The notes under the pieces were generated by a model. It was given only the letters and a program-made list of their open reading frames with translations. It did not search any database and was not told the DNA's origin. A stretch of 56,839 bases of DNA, taken from positions 1 through 56,839 of the forward strand of contig CAIQHF010000052.1 of assembly GCA_903871605.1 (NCBI GenBank). Reading direction: 5' to 3'. Position 1 is the stretch's first letter. Each line of letters starts with the position of its first letter. Shown here piece by piece: positions 33,005 through 41,201 of the stretch. Source of the stretch: an uncultured Sphingomonadaceae bacterium (GTDB lineage Bacteria; Pseudomonadota; Alphaproteobacteria; Sphingomonadales; Sphingomonadaceae). A program made the position numbers and the translations under genes.

Positions 33005-33969
33005 CCATCGGTACGCGGCACCTCGTCGATCCTGAGCTCGTGCCGCTGCTCGACGCCTGGCCGAAGATTCACCTGACGTCCGAAACGCTGGTCGCGATGC
33101 GCGAGACCGCGCGGCTGCCGATCCCCGAGGATCCCGCGACGGTCGCCGCGGTCGTCAGCGACAGGCGCTGGGTCCCCGGCCCCGCGGGCGCGCCCGAGAT
33201 CGCGCTCTACAGCTACCGCCCGAAGGCAGCCGACGCCTCGGCGCCATTGCCGTGCATCTTCCACATCCATGGCGGCGGCTATGTCGGTGGTGCGGCCGAG
33301 CCGCTGGCGCCGATCCATCGCGCGCTGGTCGCGCAACTCGGCTGCGCGCTCGTCTCGGTCGACTATCGGCTCGCGCCCGAAACCGTGTTTCCGGGAGCGA
33401 TCGAGGATTGCTATGCGGCGCTTGGCTGGCTGTTCGGCCATGCCGCCGCGATGGGGATCGACGCGGCGCGGATCGGGGTGATGGGCGAGAGCGCAGGCGG
33501 CGGGCTTGCGGCGGCGCTGGCGTTGCTCGCCCGCGATCGCGGCGAATACGGCCTGGCGTTCCAGCATCTCATCTATCCGATGCTCGACGACCGGACCTGC
33601 GTCGCGACCGATCCCAGCCCGACCGCAGGCGAGTTCGTCTGGCCACCGCACAACAATGCGTTCGGCTGGTCCGCGCTGCTCGGCCACGCGCCGGGGGCGC
33701 CCGACGTGTCGCCCTATGCCGCGCCCGCGCGCGCGACCGATCTCGCCGGCCTGCCGCCGACTTTCATCGCGACCGGCGCGCTCGATCTCTTCGTCGACGA
33801 GGATCTCGATTATGCGCGACGCCTGATGCGCGCGGGCGTCGCGGTCGAGCTCCACGTCTATCCTGGCGGATTTCACGGCTTCGACTTCGATCCGGCCGCG
33901 AAGGTCGCCGCCCAGGCGCGCCGCGACAGCCATGAGGCGCTGGCCCGCGCGCTTGGACCTGTCAGATAG
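33001..33969 (+). CDS. Alpha/beta hydrolase, hormone-sensitive-lipase-type esterase
   Basis: A 322-residue esterase of the HSL family. Oxyanion motif HIHGGGYVGGAAEPLAP, VSVDYRLAPETVFPGAIEDC, nucleophile GVMGESAGGGLAAALALLAR, acid TGALDLFVDEDLDYARRL, and His YPGGFHGFDF: a complete triad. No signal peptide, so cytoplasmic. Translationally coupled to the FAD oxidase by an ATGA overlap. Such enzymes cleave short-chain or aryl esters. The stop codon falls inside palindrome site 3 (33956-33972). Confidence 0.92.
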   Translation: MTIGTRHLVDPELVPLLDAWPKIHLTSETLVAMRETARLPIPEDPATVAAVVSDRRWVPGPAGAPEIALYSYRPKAADASAPLPCIFHIHGGGYVGGAAEPLAPIHRALVAQLGCALVSVDYRLAPETVFPGAIEDCYAALGWLFGHAAAMGIDAARIGVMGESAGGGLAAALALLARDRGEYGLAFQHLIYPMLDDRTCVATDPSPTAGEFVWPPHNNAFGWSALLGHAPGAPDVSPYAAPARATDLAGLPPTFIATGALDLFVDEDLDYARRLMRAGVAVELHVYPGGFHGFDFDPAAKVAAQARRDSHEALARALGPVR

Positions 33970-33972
33970 GCC
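33956..33972. promoter_or_regulatory. 17-bp palindrome, site 3 (over the esterase stop codon)
   Basis: GACCTGTCAGATAGGCC, two arm bases off the consensus. It overlaps the TAG of the esterase gene and is centred about 23 bases from site 4, roughly two helical turns, which would favour cooperative binding upstream of the AraC/GntR/MFS unit. Confidence 0.6.
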
Positions 33973-33978
33973 TTGCGC

Positions 33979-33995
33979 AAGCTATCGGATAGGTC
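33979..33995. promoter_or_regulatory. 17-bp palindrome, site 4 (upstream of the AraC gene)
   Basis: AAGCTATCGGATAGGTC, matching the consensus with two differences at the outer left arm. It ends 42 bases before the AraC start. Confidence 0.65.
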
Positions 33996-34037
33996 CATCG
34001 TGCTCCCAAGCCCGCGAGAGGCGATTGGAGGGTCGAT

Positions 34038-34820
34038 ATGCGCGAAAGTCGCGAACTTGCCATCACCGTGTCTCCCGAACTGACGATCCTGATCGGACGG
34101 CCCGAGACGTATCACACGCCCGAACGCGCGATCGCCCTCGCCTACACGCTTGGCACGATCCACGATTCGTCGATCGCCTCGATCGTCGGCACCGATCGGC
34201 TGGCCGCCCTGATCGAACAGGACGCGCCAGGCACGCGCGTCGTGCTGCTCGTCGACACCGCCGTTCTCGACCGGATGGGCAATGCACTCCCGGGCGACGG
34301 CGACTGGCACAGTTTCCACATGCCCTGCGAGCTCCGCACGATCGCCCTCGCGCTCCGCGACTGCAACATGCAGGGCGAGGCGGGTCACCTCTACCGCGCC
34401 GCCAAGGCGGTCGAGCTGCTGTGCGACACGCTGCGGCTTCGCGATACCGGCCTGCTCAAACCGCTTGCGTCAAACGGCGCGCTGTCGCGCGCGCACAGCC
34501 TGCGCATCATGGCCGCGCGGAGAGTGGTGGACGAGCGCTGGAACGAGAAGCTGTCACTCGAGCAGATCGCGGCGCTCTGCGGGCTCAACCGCGAAAGCCT
34601 GACCCGCGGCTTTCGCGAGATGTTCGATTGCAGCGTCGCTGAGGCGATCGCCGAGCGGCGGCTGAGCGAAGCGAGCCGGATGCTGCTCACCACAGACCTG
34701 CCGGTCTCCTCGATCGGCTACGAGAATGGCTATGGCAACAACGCCAGCTTCGCCCGCGCCTTCGGGCGACGGTTCGGTCTCTCCCCCTCCCATTACCGCG
34801 CGCAGAGGCTGGCAGCATGA
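34038..34820 (+). CDS. AraC-family transcriptional regulator
   Basis: A 260-residue regulator with an N-terminal domain of unclear fold (MRESRELAITVSPELTILIG; MPCELRTIALALRDCN) and a C-terminal AraC double HTH: WNEKLSLEQIAALCGLNRES, LTRGFREMFDCSVAEAIAER, RLSEASRMLLTTDLPVSSIG, YENGYGNNASFARAFGRRFG. Two copies of the 17-bp palindrome lie just upstream. Its stop overlaps the GntR start (ATGA at 34817-34820), so two regulators are made from one transcript, followed by a transporter. It probably senses the substrate of this cluster. Confidence 0.9.
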   Translation: MRESRELAITVSPELTILIGRPETYHTPERAIALAYTLGTIHDSSIASIVGTDRLAALIEQDAPGTRVVLLVDTAVLDRMGNALPGDGDWHSFHMPCELRTIALALRDCNMQGEAGHLYRAAKAVELLCDTLRLRDTGLLKPLASNGALSRAHSLRIMAARRVVDERWNEKLSLEQIAALCGLNRESLTRGFREMFDCSVAEAIAERRLSEASRMLLTTDLPVSSIGYENGYGNNASFARAFGRRFGLSPSHYRAQRLAA

Positions 34821-35563
34821 TGATGGCGGTGCATACTCCAGACGGAATCGACGGCAACAGTGGATCGCTTGTCCAACGCGCGATCCAGGCCGTGTCCGAG
34901 CATATCGAGCACCAGGGGCTGCACGTCGGCGATACGCTGCCGGGCGAAGCGCATTTCGCGCAACTGCTGGGCGTCAGCCGCGCCGTGATGCGCGAGGCGT
35001 TCGGTGCGTTGGCGGCGCTGCGTCGCATCGACGTCGGCAATGGCCGCAAGCCGCGTGTCGCGGCGATCGACGGAACCGTGATTGCAAGCTCGCTTCAGCA
35101 CGCCGTCACCACCGAGCAGATCAGCGTACCTGAGATCTGGGATGTACGCCGCACGATCGAACTGCGTACCGCGACGCTGGCCGCTACCCAGCGCACCGCC
35201 GTCGAAGCCTCGTCGATCCTGACGCTTGCCGAGGCGATGGCGGAGGATCTCGACGATTTCGATCGGATGACGCGGCACGATATCGCCTTCCACAACGAAA
35301 TTGCGCGCGCGAGCCACAATCTGTTGTTTGTCCAGATCGTCGCCTCCTTCGGTCCGCTGATGGAAGTCGCGGTCCCGACCGCCTGGCGTACGCGGCGAAC
35401 CGATGCCGAGCGACGCACGATGATCGACCGTCATCTCGAGCTCGCGCGCGCAATCGGTGCGGGCGATCCCGTGGCTGCGGCGAACGCGATGGGCGCGCAT
35501 TTCGACAGCTCGATCGGCAACATCCTCAATGCAAAATGGAGCGTTCATGGCGACGATCGTTGA
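34817..35563 (+). CDS. GntR-family regulator, FCD (FadR-like) subgroup
   Basis: A 248-residue GntR protein. The winged HTH is in residues 15-80 (VQRAIQAVSEHIEHQGLHVG, LPGEAHFAQLLGVSRAVMRE, AFGALAALRRIDVGNG) and the helical FCD effector domain follows (VPEIWDVRRTIELRTATLAA; MTRHDIAFHNEIARAS; HLELARAI) with the Asp/His residues that bind a metal in FCD proteins. FadR-type GntR proteins bind odd-centred 17-bp palindromes with a GTCNGAC-like core, close in form to the ATCNGAT core of the four palindromes here, making this the best candidate for their repressor. Overlaps the AraC stop and the MFS start. Confidence 0.92.
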   Translation: MMMAVHTPDGIDGNSGSLVQRAIQAVSEHIEHQGLHVGDTLPGEAHFAQLLGVSRAVMREAFGALAALRRIDVGNGRKPRVAAIDGTVIASSLQHAVTTEQISVPEIWDVRRTIELRTATLAATQRTAVEASSILTLAEAMAEDLDDFDRMTRHDIAFHNEIARASHNLLFVQIVASFGPLMEVAVPTAWRTRRTDAERRTMIDRHLELARAIGAGDPVAAANAMGAHFDSSIGNILNAKWSVHGDDR

Positions 35564-36854
35564 GCCCGTCCTGTCGGGTACGGGTGCACGGTCGTCCCGC
35601 GCAGGCTTTGGCTCGATCCTGCTGCTCTCGCTGACGATCGCGAGTGCCTGGGCCACGCGCAGCGTGTTCAGCCCGATGCAGGACATCGCGCGCGCCGACA
35701 TGCGACTGAGCGACTTCCAGATCAGCCTCGTCCAGGGGCTGGCCGCATCGATCCCGATCGCGCTGCTCTCGATCCCGCTCGGGCGGATGGTCGATCGCCG
35801 CAACCGCGTCCACCTGCTGATCGCGGTGACCGCCGTCTCGACGCTCGGCGGCCTTGCGACCGCCTTCGCGACCTCCTTCCCGCTGCTGTTCGTCGCGCGG
35901 ATGCTCGCGGGTCTGGGCGGCATGTGTGCGCTGCCGATGGCAATCTCGATCGCCGCCGACCTGTCGCCGCCGGATCGTCGCGGTCGCGCGATCCTGATCC
36001 TGTCGGTCGGCCAGATCATCGGGGTCGCCGGTGCCTTCGCGCTCGGCGGCTGGCTGTTCAGCGCGCTCGCGGGCACATCGATCCTCGGGTTAACCGCTTG
36101 GCGGGGCGTGCATGTTGTGTTTGCCGCCTTCGGTCTCGCGGCGTTGCTGTCGCTGTTCCTGCTGAACGAGCCCAAGCGGCTGGAGATTGCCGAGGGTATC
36201 GCGCTGCCGCTCCGCGAAGCCGTCGGCGAGATGTGGGCGCGCCGCGCGCTGATCCTGCCCTTGCTCATCGGGCAGATCGCCGTCGTGATGGCCGACACCG
36301 CAGCGACGATCTGGGCGGCACCCGTCCTCTCGCGCAATTACGGGCTGAGCCCGGCGCAATTCTCGGCGTGGATCGGCGCGGTGATCCTGGTCGCGGGCAT
36401 TTTGGGCGCCGTCTTCGGCGGCCTGGCAGCCGACTTCGGCCATAAGAGCCGCGTCCCGGGCGGCCTGCTGATCGGCGCGGTGGCGGCAGCGGCGCTGTCG
36501 ATCCCGGCCGCCTTCTTCCCGGTGATGCCGACGGTCGCCGGCTTCGCGGCGATGTTGACCCTGCTACTGCTCTGCGGCGCCGCGACCGGCCTCGTCACCG
36601 CCACCGCGGTAGCGGTGCTCATCCCCAACGAGATCCGCGGCCTGTGCCTTGGTCTGTTCGTCGTCGGCGGCGCGGTGATCGGTTTGGCCGTCGCGCCGAC
36701 GCTGGTATCGGTCATCAGCAGCGCGATCGGCGGGCAACGCGGATTGCCGTGGGGATTGGCGACCACCGGTGTCGCGACCGGCGTCGCCGCGCTGATCGGC
36801 TTCATCCGCTCGATGGTGATCGCCGCACGCGCAGCAGAGGCGGCGGTCGTCTAG
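35547..36854 (+). CDS. MFS transporter
   Basis: A 435-residue major-facilitator protein with twelve predicted membrane helices. The A-like loop motif is PLGRMVDRRNRVHLL between helices 2 and 3; helix 4-5 region MLAGLGGMCALPMAIS; second-half loop GGLAADFGHKSRVPGG. ATG 35547 lies inside the last codons of the GntR gene (17-base overlap), so it is translationally linked to it. It resembles anion:proton symporters and the spinster-like MFS group of sphingomonads. Likely carries the hydroxy acid or ester product of the cluster across the inner membrane; direction and substrate are inferred. Confidence 0.9.
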   Translation: MATIVEPVLSGTGARSSRAGFGSILLLSLTIASAWATRSVFSPMQDIARADMRLSDFQISLVQGLAASIPIALLSIPLGRMVDRRNRVHLLIAVTAVSTLGGLATAFATSFPLLFVARMLAGLGGMCALPMAISIAADLSPPDRRGRAILILSVGQIIGVAGAFALGGWLFSALAGTSILGLTAWRGVHVVFAAFGLAALLSLFLLNEPKRLEIAEGIALPLREAVGEMWARRALILPLLIGQIAVVMADTAATIWAAPVLSRNYGLSPAQFSAWIGAVILVAGILGAVFGGLAADFGHKSRVPGGLLIGAVAAAALSIPAAFFPVMPTVAGFAAMLTLLLLCGAATGLVTATAVAVLIPNEIRGLCLGLFVVGGAVIGLAVAPTLVSVISSAIGGQRGLPWGLATTGVATGVAALIGFIRSMVIAARAAEAAVV

Positions 36855-36865
36855 CAATCCCCCCG

Positions 36866-37744
36866 CTATCGCTTGCCGCCGCCGAGCGCCGTGGAGATCG
36901 CTTGCGCCGTGGCCTTCGCGCCGAGCATCGTCGGATGGAACGGCGCCAGCGTGGCGTTGGTCCATCCCGCCGTCCACGGGGCGGATGAACAGGCATCATG
37001 CTGGGCGCCAAGGACGTTCATATCGACCAGGATGGCATGACCCTCGGCGGCTGCCGATCGCGTCACTTCAGCCAGTTGGTTGCCGACCTGCCGCATGGTC
37101 GCAGCGTCGGCGTCGGAGAGGCCGAGCCGGGCGCAGCTTCCGGCCGGCGGCAGCACGGTGGGATAGGTCGCAACGACGACGGTCGCGTTTGGCGCGCGGG
37201 CGTGGATGAGCCGGAGCGTCTGCACCAACGCGCTGTGCAAGTCGCCGTAATGCCGATCGGCCGATGACTTGGGCCCCTTCCAGAGCAAGCGCACAAGGCG
37301 TCCGAACAGCGTGTTCGTATGGCGCGCCGCGAGCATCGAGAGATCGCCGACATAGCCGACGTCGTTGCCCCCGACGGTGATCGTGACCAGCCGCGTTGCG
37401 GGAGTGAGCACCCGAAGCTGCGCGCCCTGAAAGAATTGGCCGCCATGAAGCACGTTCTGTGTGACGGCACCACCGCACGACATGTCGACGATCGCCAGCC
37501 CGCGCATACGCGCCAGCTGTTCGGGATAGCCGTTGATGCTGCGCGCGCACAGAAGCGGACTATGCGGCTCGAGCGGTCCCAATCCGGCGCCTGCAGCATA
37601 GGAGCTGCCCAAGGCTACGTAGGTTGGCGTTACCCGCGGCGTTTGGCGGCCTTGAAACCAAACCCCCGCGACCGCTGCGACGGCGGCGATTAGGAGCAAC
37701 ATGGCCAAGGCGGAGATTGTCTTCGTAATTTGGTGGCGACCCAA
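36866..37744 (-). CDS. SGNH/GDSL-family hydrolase with N-terminal membrane anchor or signal
   Basis: A 292-residue SGNH hydrolase. N-terminal hydrophobic segment ISALAMLLLIAAVAAVAGVW, then block I YVALGSSYAAGAG (GDSL replaced by GSSY), Gly in DMSCGGAVTQN, block III TITVGGNDVGY, and block V LAPFHPTMLGAKA with the Asp replaced by Pro-Phe before His. The start is a TTG at 37744, supported by GGGAGG (37757-37752) seven bases upstream. Such proteins are periplasmic esterases or lipases. It converges with the MFS gene, 11 bases apart, and is on its own transcript. Confidence 0.87.
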   Translation of the reverse strand: MGRHQITKTISALAMLLLIAAVAAVAGVWFQGRQTPRVTPTYVALGSSYAAGAGLGPLEPHSPLLCARSINGYPEQLARMRGLAIVDMSCGGAVTQNVLHGGQFFQGAQLRVLTPATRLVTITVGGNDVGYVGDLSMLAARHTNTLFGRLVRLLWKGPKSSADRHYGDLHSALVQTLRLIHARAPNATVVVATYPTVLPPAGSCARLGLSDADAATMRQVGNQLAEVTRSAAAEGHAILVDMNVLGAQHDACSSAPWTAGWTNATLAPFHPTMLGAKATAQAISTALGGGKR

Positions 37745-38100
37745 CCGACGTCCTCCCTGCAGCGGTTTCCTTGCTTAACGCACGCCAGCGATCGCGCAGC
37801 CATGCGATATGATGAGCACATTCAATCTGCGGCTTCGCACAAACCCGAAGACCCTCGCGTTGAGCTAAAGGCGGTTCGCCAGAGGCGATGAACGGCGGCT
37901 TCCGCAAAGGGCGGACACTCAGACGTAGGGTCGCATGTCTTATTCTGGTCGACTGCCGACATGTGCGCAATGGAAAAGCTGCCTGTCGAGAACGCGCCAA
38001 TATCGGCCGTTCCCGAGCCCGAACGGCGCTCCTAATTGTCGACGGTCCGCTTTCCGATCGTTCGATTGATCCGTAGAGAACACTGATCGAGGGGGACGGC
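37745..38100. other. Intergenic region with sphingomonad-type repeat words
   Basis: 356 bases with no supported gene between divergent units. The part 37888-38030 carries words typical of sphingomonad intergenic repeats (GGCTTCCGCAAAGGGCGGAC, AAAAGCTGCCTGTCGA). Frames that look open here give proteins commonly produced by this repeat and are not genes. Confidence 0.4.
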
Positions 38101-39075
38101 ATGCAAATTTCGAGGCGGACACTGCTGGCAAGCGCTGTCTCTGGAATTGCTTTTCCGCACAAGGCGATGGCCGACGTTTGGGATCCCCCCGTGCCGGAAC
38201 GCGAATGGCATATCCCGGTCCGCGGCGGCCGCATCTATGTTCGCGCTAATGGAGGAATTCTCGACCGTGGAGCCCCGGTCGTCATCATCCATGGCGGTCC
38301 CGGCGCCAGTCATGCCTATCTTCTGGCGACCCTCCAGCTCGCCCGCGACCGCGCGGTTATCCTTTACGATCAGCTGGACTCGGGTCTGTCGGATCATCCT
38401 GACGATCCCGATAACTGGACGGTCGAGCGCTTCGTTTCGGAGCTCGACGCGATACGCGCAGCGCTGGACATTCAACGGTTTCACTTGGTTGGCCATAGTT
38501 GGGGTTCTGCCATCGCGATCCAGCACGCCGCGCGGCGGCCCAAAGGGCTGGTCAGCCTGACACTTGGGAGCCCCTTCGTCTCGGCGCGTAGCTGGGTCGC
38601 GAGCCTGCGATCTCAGCTCGCCACGCTGCCTGAATCGATGCAGAATGCGATCCTGCGGCACGATGCCGGCGAGACGATTGACGACAGCGGCTATCGCGAC
38701 GCCATTTCCACCTTCAATCGAAGGTTCGTCGTGCGCCATCCCGAACCGGCCTATGTGACCGCCTATCGTCGGCGGATCGGTGTGACAGACAATGCCACGC
38801 TGGCCGAAACCATGTTCGGACCGGGCGACATTGCGGTGACCGGAAAGCTGCGGGATTATGATTCCGAACCGCTGTTGTCTCGCATCAAAGTGCCTACGCT
38901 GATGGTGTGTGGCCAATATGACGAGATGACGCCTGCGAGCGCCACGCACCTTGCTCGTCGATTGCCGAATAGCCGCCTCGGGACGATATCCGATGCGGGA
39001 CACCTCACGCCACTGGATCAACCCGACCTGTTCGTCGCAGCCTTGCGAACGCACCTCAGGAAGGCGGACGCATAG
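38101..39075 (+). CDS. Exported alpha/beta hydrolase, proline iminopeptidase-like (S33)
   Basis: A 324-residue hydrolase with a twin-arginine signal (MQISRRTLLASAVSGIAFPH, cut near AMA). Oxyanion motif IIHGGPGASHAYL is the HGGPG of proline iminopeptidase/S33 proteins; nucleophile LVGHSWGSAIAIQHA, acid VCGQYDEMTPA and His DAGHLTPLDQP complete the triad. S33 enzymes release N-terminal proline or hydrolyse esters and amides; the periplasmic location here is unusual for a true iminopeptidase, so the substrate is open. It stands alone with spacers of over 350 bases on both sides. Confidence 0.88.
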   Translation: MQISRRTLLASAVSGIAFPHKAMADVWDPPVPEREWHIPVRGGRIYVRANGGILDRGAPVVIIHGGPGASHAYLLATLQLARDRAVILYDQLDSGLSDHPDDPDNWTVERFVSELDAIRAALDIQRFHLVGHSWGSAIAIQHAARRPKGLVSLTLGSPFVSARSWVASLRSQLATLPESMQNAILRHDAGETIDDSGYRDAISTFNRRFVVRHPEPAYVTAYRRRIGVTDNATLAETMFGPGDIAVTGKLRDYDSEPLLSRIKVPTLMVCGQYDEMTPASATHLARRLPNSRLGTISDAGHLTPLDQPDLFVAALRTHLRKADA

Positions 39076-39531
39076 CAGCCCGGCCTATGTGCGCCAATTG
39101 TCGCCGTTGCCGAGTTCGGTGGCGCTCGCTTATTGCTGTCCGTCCTCTTCATGTCCCCGGCCGTAAGCCAGCGGCTTCAGCATGGTGCGAACCTGATGGG
39201 ATAGCGGACTAGCGGCTCCTGAGCGTAATACTCATCCCGGCCGTTTGTTCTCCGAGCTATGACAGCTGCTATGCCGCGGCAGCAGATTGACAAACTTCGT
39301 TGAGGAGACTGCGGAAGCGGACTCAATCAGCTGCCTGAGACCATTCCCGTCTGACGCGCGATCTCACGTTTTTTGCTGGTGGTTGCCACACAAATGAATA
39401 AATTTTTCGTCGTTCGTCGGTAGAACGCAATACCGCAACTGACACTAGAATTGAGAAGACGGCGCAGGTTCCGAGGAATTTTGTTCCGCAAGTGTTGCAC
39501 GCCGTCCAACGCGCGCTATCGCTTCGTTCCC
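39076..39531. other. Intergenic region
   Basis: About 455 bases without a supported gene. AT content rises around 39370-39440, which is likely to hold the promoter of the LysR gene. No repeat or operator stands out by eye. Confidence 0.4.
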
Positions 39532-40446
39532 ATGACCAATCTGGAAGATCTCGTCGTCTTCGTGCGGATCGCGGTGGTGGGCAGCCTGTCGGAGGCGGCG
39601 CGCGATCTCGGCATTTCGCTCACCGTCGTGTCCAAGCGCCTGGTCCGCCTTGAGCAGGCGCTGGGCGTCCGGCTGGTCAACCGCTCGTCGCGGCGGACCA
39701 GCCTGACCGACGACGGCCACAGCCTGCTGCCGCGCGCACGCGACATATTGGCGCGGGTCGAGGAGGCCGAGGCGGCGCTCCACGCACGCGGCACAGAGGC
39801 GTCGGGCATCCTGCGCGTCACCGCGACTATCGCTTTCGCGTCAGGGCAGATCGCGCCTCGCCTGGGGCGCTTCATGGCGCGCCATCCCGATCTGCGCGTC
39901 CAGCTGCTCTCGACCGACCGCAAGCTCGATATCGTCCGCGACAATGTCGACGTCGCGATCCGTCAGGCGACGCTGCCCGATTCGGAGCTGCTGTCGCGCA
40001 CGGTCGCGCCCGACCGGCGCGTATTGGTGGCGTCGTCGGACTATCTCTCGCGGCATGGCGCGCCGGCCATGCCGCAGGACCTTGCCGATCATCGGTGCAT
40101 CGTGCTCGGCGATCCGCCAGTCACCGACTGGCGATTCAAGCGCGGCGCGGAGAAGGTAGACGTGGAGGTCGGCTGGACGCTGCTCGCCAACGACGGCGTC
40201 GCGGCACAGGCCGCTTGCCTGGGCGGCGCGGGTATTGCGCTCAAGTCGATCTGGGATGCGCGCGAGGATCTGGCCGCCGGTCGGCTGGTCGAGCTGCTGC
40301 CGGGGTGGGCGCCGCCGTCGATGCCGATCCAGGCGGTGTTCGCCTCAAGGCAGCACCAGCCGGCGCGGATACGCGCGTTCGTCGATTTCCTGCACGACGA
40401 ACTGCGCCTCGAAGTCCAGCGCTACCCCGAGATCGCGGGCATCTAA
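39532..40446 (+). CDS. LysR-family transcriptional regulator
   Basis: A 304-residue LysR protein. HTH at the N-terminus (NLEDLVVFVRIAVVGSLSEA, ARDLGISLTVVSKRLVRLEQ) and a substrate-binding domain (ILRVTATIAFASGQIAPRLG; PDLRVQLLSTDRKLDI; ACLGGAGIALKSIWD). ATG 39532 is where homology starts; the frame upstream is not conserved in form. It precedes, on the same strand and by 124 bases, the three-gene membrane dehydrogenase operon, unlike the usual divergent LysR layout, and may regulate it. Confidence 0.9.
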   Translation: MTNLEDLVVFVRIAVVGSLSEAARDLGISLTVVSKRLVRLEQALGVRLVNRSSRRTSLTDDGHSLLPRARDILARVEEAEAALHARGTEASGILRVTATIAFASGQIAPRLGRFMARHPDLRVQLLSTDRKLDIVRDNVDVAIRQATLPDSELLSRTVAPDRRVLVASSDYLSRHGAPAMPQDLADHRCIVLGDPPVTDWRFKRGAEKVDVEVGWTLLANDGVAAQAACLGGAGIALKSIWDAREDLAAGRLVELLPGWAPPSMPIQAVFASRQHQPARIRAFVDFLHDELRLEVQRYPEIAGI

Positions 40447-40570
40447 ATCGACTGCTTTCCGTTTCGGCGACCGACCATCGTCTAAATGACGAGGGTGGTT
40501 TGCTGGCCAATATCGTCTCGTCGCGCGTATCAGCACCGCGCCCAACGGGTTTCAATCTAGGACCAATCCC

Positions 40571-41200
40571 ATGCCCTCAGCCGGAACCGGCGCGATATGG
40601 TCTTTCGCATCGCCGAAGCGGCGCGATCTCCTGCTCGGGATCGGCGTCACCGCGATGATCGCTGGCGGCGGTGTCGGAACCGACGCGCTGCTGGCCGCGC
40701 CCACCGTATCGGCTCCGCCCGCCACCTTCGTTGCGATGAGTCGCTTCGTCACCGGCTCCGATCTCGTCGACGATGCCGCGATCACGCGCGCTTGGGCGCA
40801 ACTCGTAGCACTCGATGCGGGCTTTCCCGCAGCCGTCGCGCAGCTGGCTGGCGCCGTCGACAAAGCCGGGCTCAAGACGATGACCGAATTTCTCGCGTCA
40901 CCGCTCGGCAAGGATGCCGCGTTGCTCAACACGGCGCGCACGCTCACCTCGGCCTGGTATCTGGGCTACACCGGCACATTCGCCTCGCACGCGTCCAAAG
41001 ACGACACCGGCTTCGTCACCTTCGCGGGCGCGCTGATGTGGCGGCCGACGATCGATGCCACCGTGATCCCGACTTATTCGCGCGGCGCCACCGACTATTG
41101 GATCGATCCCCCCGCCGGCACGCCGGTGCCCAAGGGTGCCGCGAGCGTGCGTGACTGGCGCGGCAGCGGCGCCGCCGCCAACAGCTCGAAAGACGCATAA
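40571..41200 (+). CDS. Small subunit of an FAD-dependent membrane dehydrogenase (sorbitol dehydrogenase small-subunit type)
   Basis: A 209-residue secreted protein with a twin-arginine signal (SPKRRDLLLGIGVTAMIAGG). It matches the FAD-SLDH small-subunit kind: FVTGSDLVDDAAITRAWAQL and LNTARTLTSAWYLGYTG near residues 110-135, then the WRPTIDATVIPTYSRGATDY end. Its partner is the GMC flavoprotein one base downstream of its stop (ATG 41202) and the complex is exported folded through Tat, carrying the large subunit with it. The role is structural and for export; it has no cofactor motif. Confidence 0.85.
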   Translation: MPSAGTGAIWSFASPKRRDLLLGIGVTAMIAGGGVGTDALLAAPTVSAPPATFVAMSRFVTGSDLVDDAAITRAWAQLVALDAGFPAAVAQLAGAVDKAGLKTMTEFLASPLGKDAALLNTARTLTSAWYLGYTGTFASHASKDDTGFVTFAGALMWRPTIDATVIPTYSRGATDYWIDPPAGTPVPKGAASVRDWRGSGAAANSSKDA

Positions 41201-41201
41201 C

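Noticed and set aside
37888-38076. 62-codon ORF between the SGNH and alpha/beta hydrolase genes
   Set aside because: It consists of the intergenic repeat words, has no ribosome binding site and resembles spurious frames seen in such repeats.
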